Positions 63,721 to 64,000 of a stretch of 64,000 nt of DNA are shown here, one piece after another. Within the stretch, counting starts at the first letter, position 1. The number at the start of each line of letters is the position of its first letter. Source of the DNA: Cohnella sp. WQ 127256 (GTDB lineage: Bacteria > Bacillota > Bacilli > Paenibacillales > Paenibacillaceae); NCBI RefSeq assembly GCF_024519285.1, contig NZ_JAMZCY010000006.1, forward strand, positions 248,001-312,000. Reading direction: 5' to 3'. The notes beneath the pieces are model-generated. The model did no database searches and was not told the DNA's origin. It saw only the letters and a program-made list of their open reading frames with translations. The position numbers were made by a program, and so were the translations under genes.

Positions 63721-64000
63721 CTATAGATTCACCGCGATGATCGCCAGAATTCCGACTAGAATGCCTAGTGCGCCGCCTTTAGTCAGCTTCTCTTTAAAGA
63801 CGAAAGTGGAGACGAGTGTCAATAGCACGATCATGCTGCCGTTAACGAATGGATATAGGTAGGCTCCCGGCAATCGGTTGGCAAGGTAGACCATCAGAGC
63901 ATTTCCGACTCCTGTCGATAAGCCTATACCGCCGATAAGAATGAAGGTGCTCCAAGCAACCCTAGTGCTCGGAGTAAGTCGGATACGATTACGAATCCCA
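63721..64000 (-). CDS. DMT/EamA-type transporter (C-terminal part, cut by window edge)
   Basis: Translated by hand: about 92 C-terminal residues up to the TAG at 63721-63723. It shows three hydrophobic stretches (FILIGGIGLSTGVGNALMVYL, FVNGSMIVLLTLVSTFVF, LGILVGILAIIAV) separated by KEKLTKGG, the end of a DMT/EamA-like carrier. The gene begins outside the window and lies 32 bp upstream of the Gfo/Idh gene, likely one operon. Confidence 0.75.
   Translation of the reverse strand, partial: GIRNRIRLTPSTRVAWSTFILIGGIGLSTGVGNALMVYLANRLPGAYLYPFVNGSMIVLLTLVSTFVFKEKLTKGGALGILVGILAIIAVNL

Noticed and set aside
1..64000. tRNA, rRNA, insertion sequence or prophage genes
   Set aside because: I looked for T-loop GGTTCGAATC-like motifs, transposase motifs and phage modules and found none outside ordinary coding sequence.

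Overview
The window looks like a chromosomal segment of a low-to-mid GC Gram-positive bacterium of the Paenibacillus type. The signs are strong Shine-Dalgarno sequences, frequent GTG/TTG starts, a copper-amine-oxidase-N 'stalk' surface protein, a YesM/YesN-type two-component pair next to CUT1 sugar ABC importers that lack their own ATPase, LipO/LplB/LplC-like importer parts, a 7TM hybrid kinase and a SipS-like signal peptidase. The genus is my inference. I saw no rRNA, tRNA, CRISPR array, phage or insertion sequence.

Layout. 1-9.9 kb: start of an ABC exporter ATPase (cut by the edge), a seven-repeat surface protein, an aquaporin, a GPH sugar symporter/MerR regulator/GH5 glycosidase operon behind a textbook MerR-type 19-bp-spacer promoter, and a YkuI-like EAL protein. 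9.9-18.3 kb: a possible tiny ORF with a hairpin, signal peptidase I, a proline-iminopeptidase-like hydrolase with a DUF1684 protein, and a complete Opp/Dpp peptide importer (SBP, two ATPases, two permeases). 18.4-31.7 kb: DUF2809 protein, a double-kinase hybrid sensor with a BTAD-type response regulator, exonuclease III, glutamate racemase, a PAS-PAS-GGDEF-EAL protein with a STAS protein behind a CRP/FNR-like palindrome, FabV, an M15 peptidase, a membrane protein and a DEDDh exonuclease. 31.8-40.1 kb: small housekeeping or unknown genes (WG-repeat protein, VOC protein, methyltransferase, HAD phosphatase, DUF6157, DUF4328, Lon-like S16 protease, Tat-type phosphoesterase) and an OmpR-type two-component system.

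40.3-57.5 kb is the most interesting region. It is a catabolic cluster built round a YesM/YesN two-component system. It holds two URO-D/MtaA-fold proteins that keep the HxC...C zinc motif of thiol methyltransferases, a transsulfuration-type PLP lyase, two CUT1 importers (two binding proteins, four permeases, no ATPase), an M20 dipeptidase, an M24 aminopeptidase and an aldo-keto reductase. The 5' regions of its first and third transcription units share a 36-bp direct-repeat element (29/36 identical, 21-bp period) at nearly the same distance from a candidate -10 box. This is the probable operator of the YesN-type regulator and would bind the units into one regulon. My inference is uptake and breakdown of a methylated, possibly sulfur-containing or amino-acid-conjugated small molecule; the substrate is unknown.

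57.6-64 kb: a chemoreceptor with a long acidic insert in its sensor region, an MITE/REP-like 15-bp inverted repeat, an SRPBCC protein divergent from an AraC regulator, a winged-helix HTH_42 protein, and a Gfo/Idh/MocA-type protein behind a DMT-type transporter that runs off the window edge.
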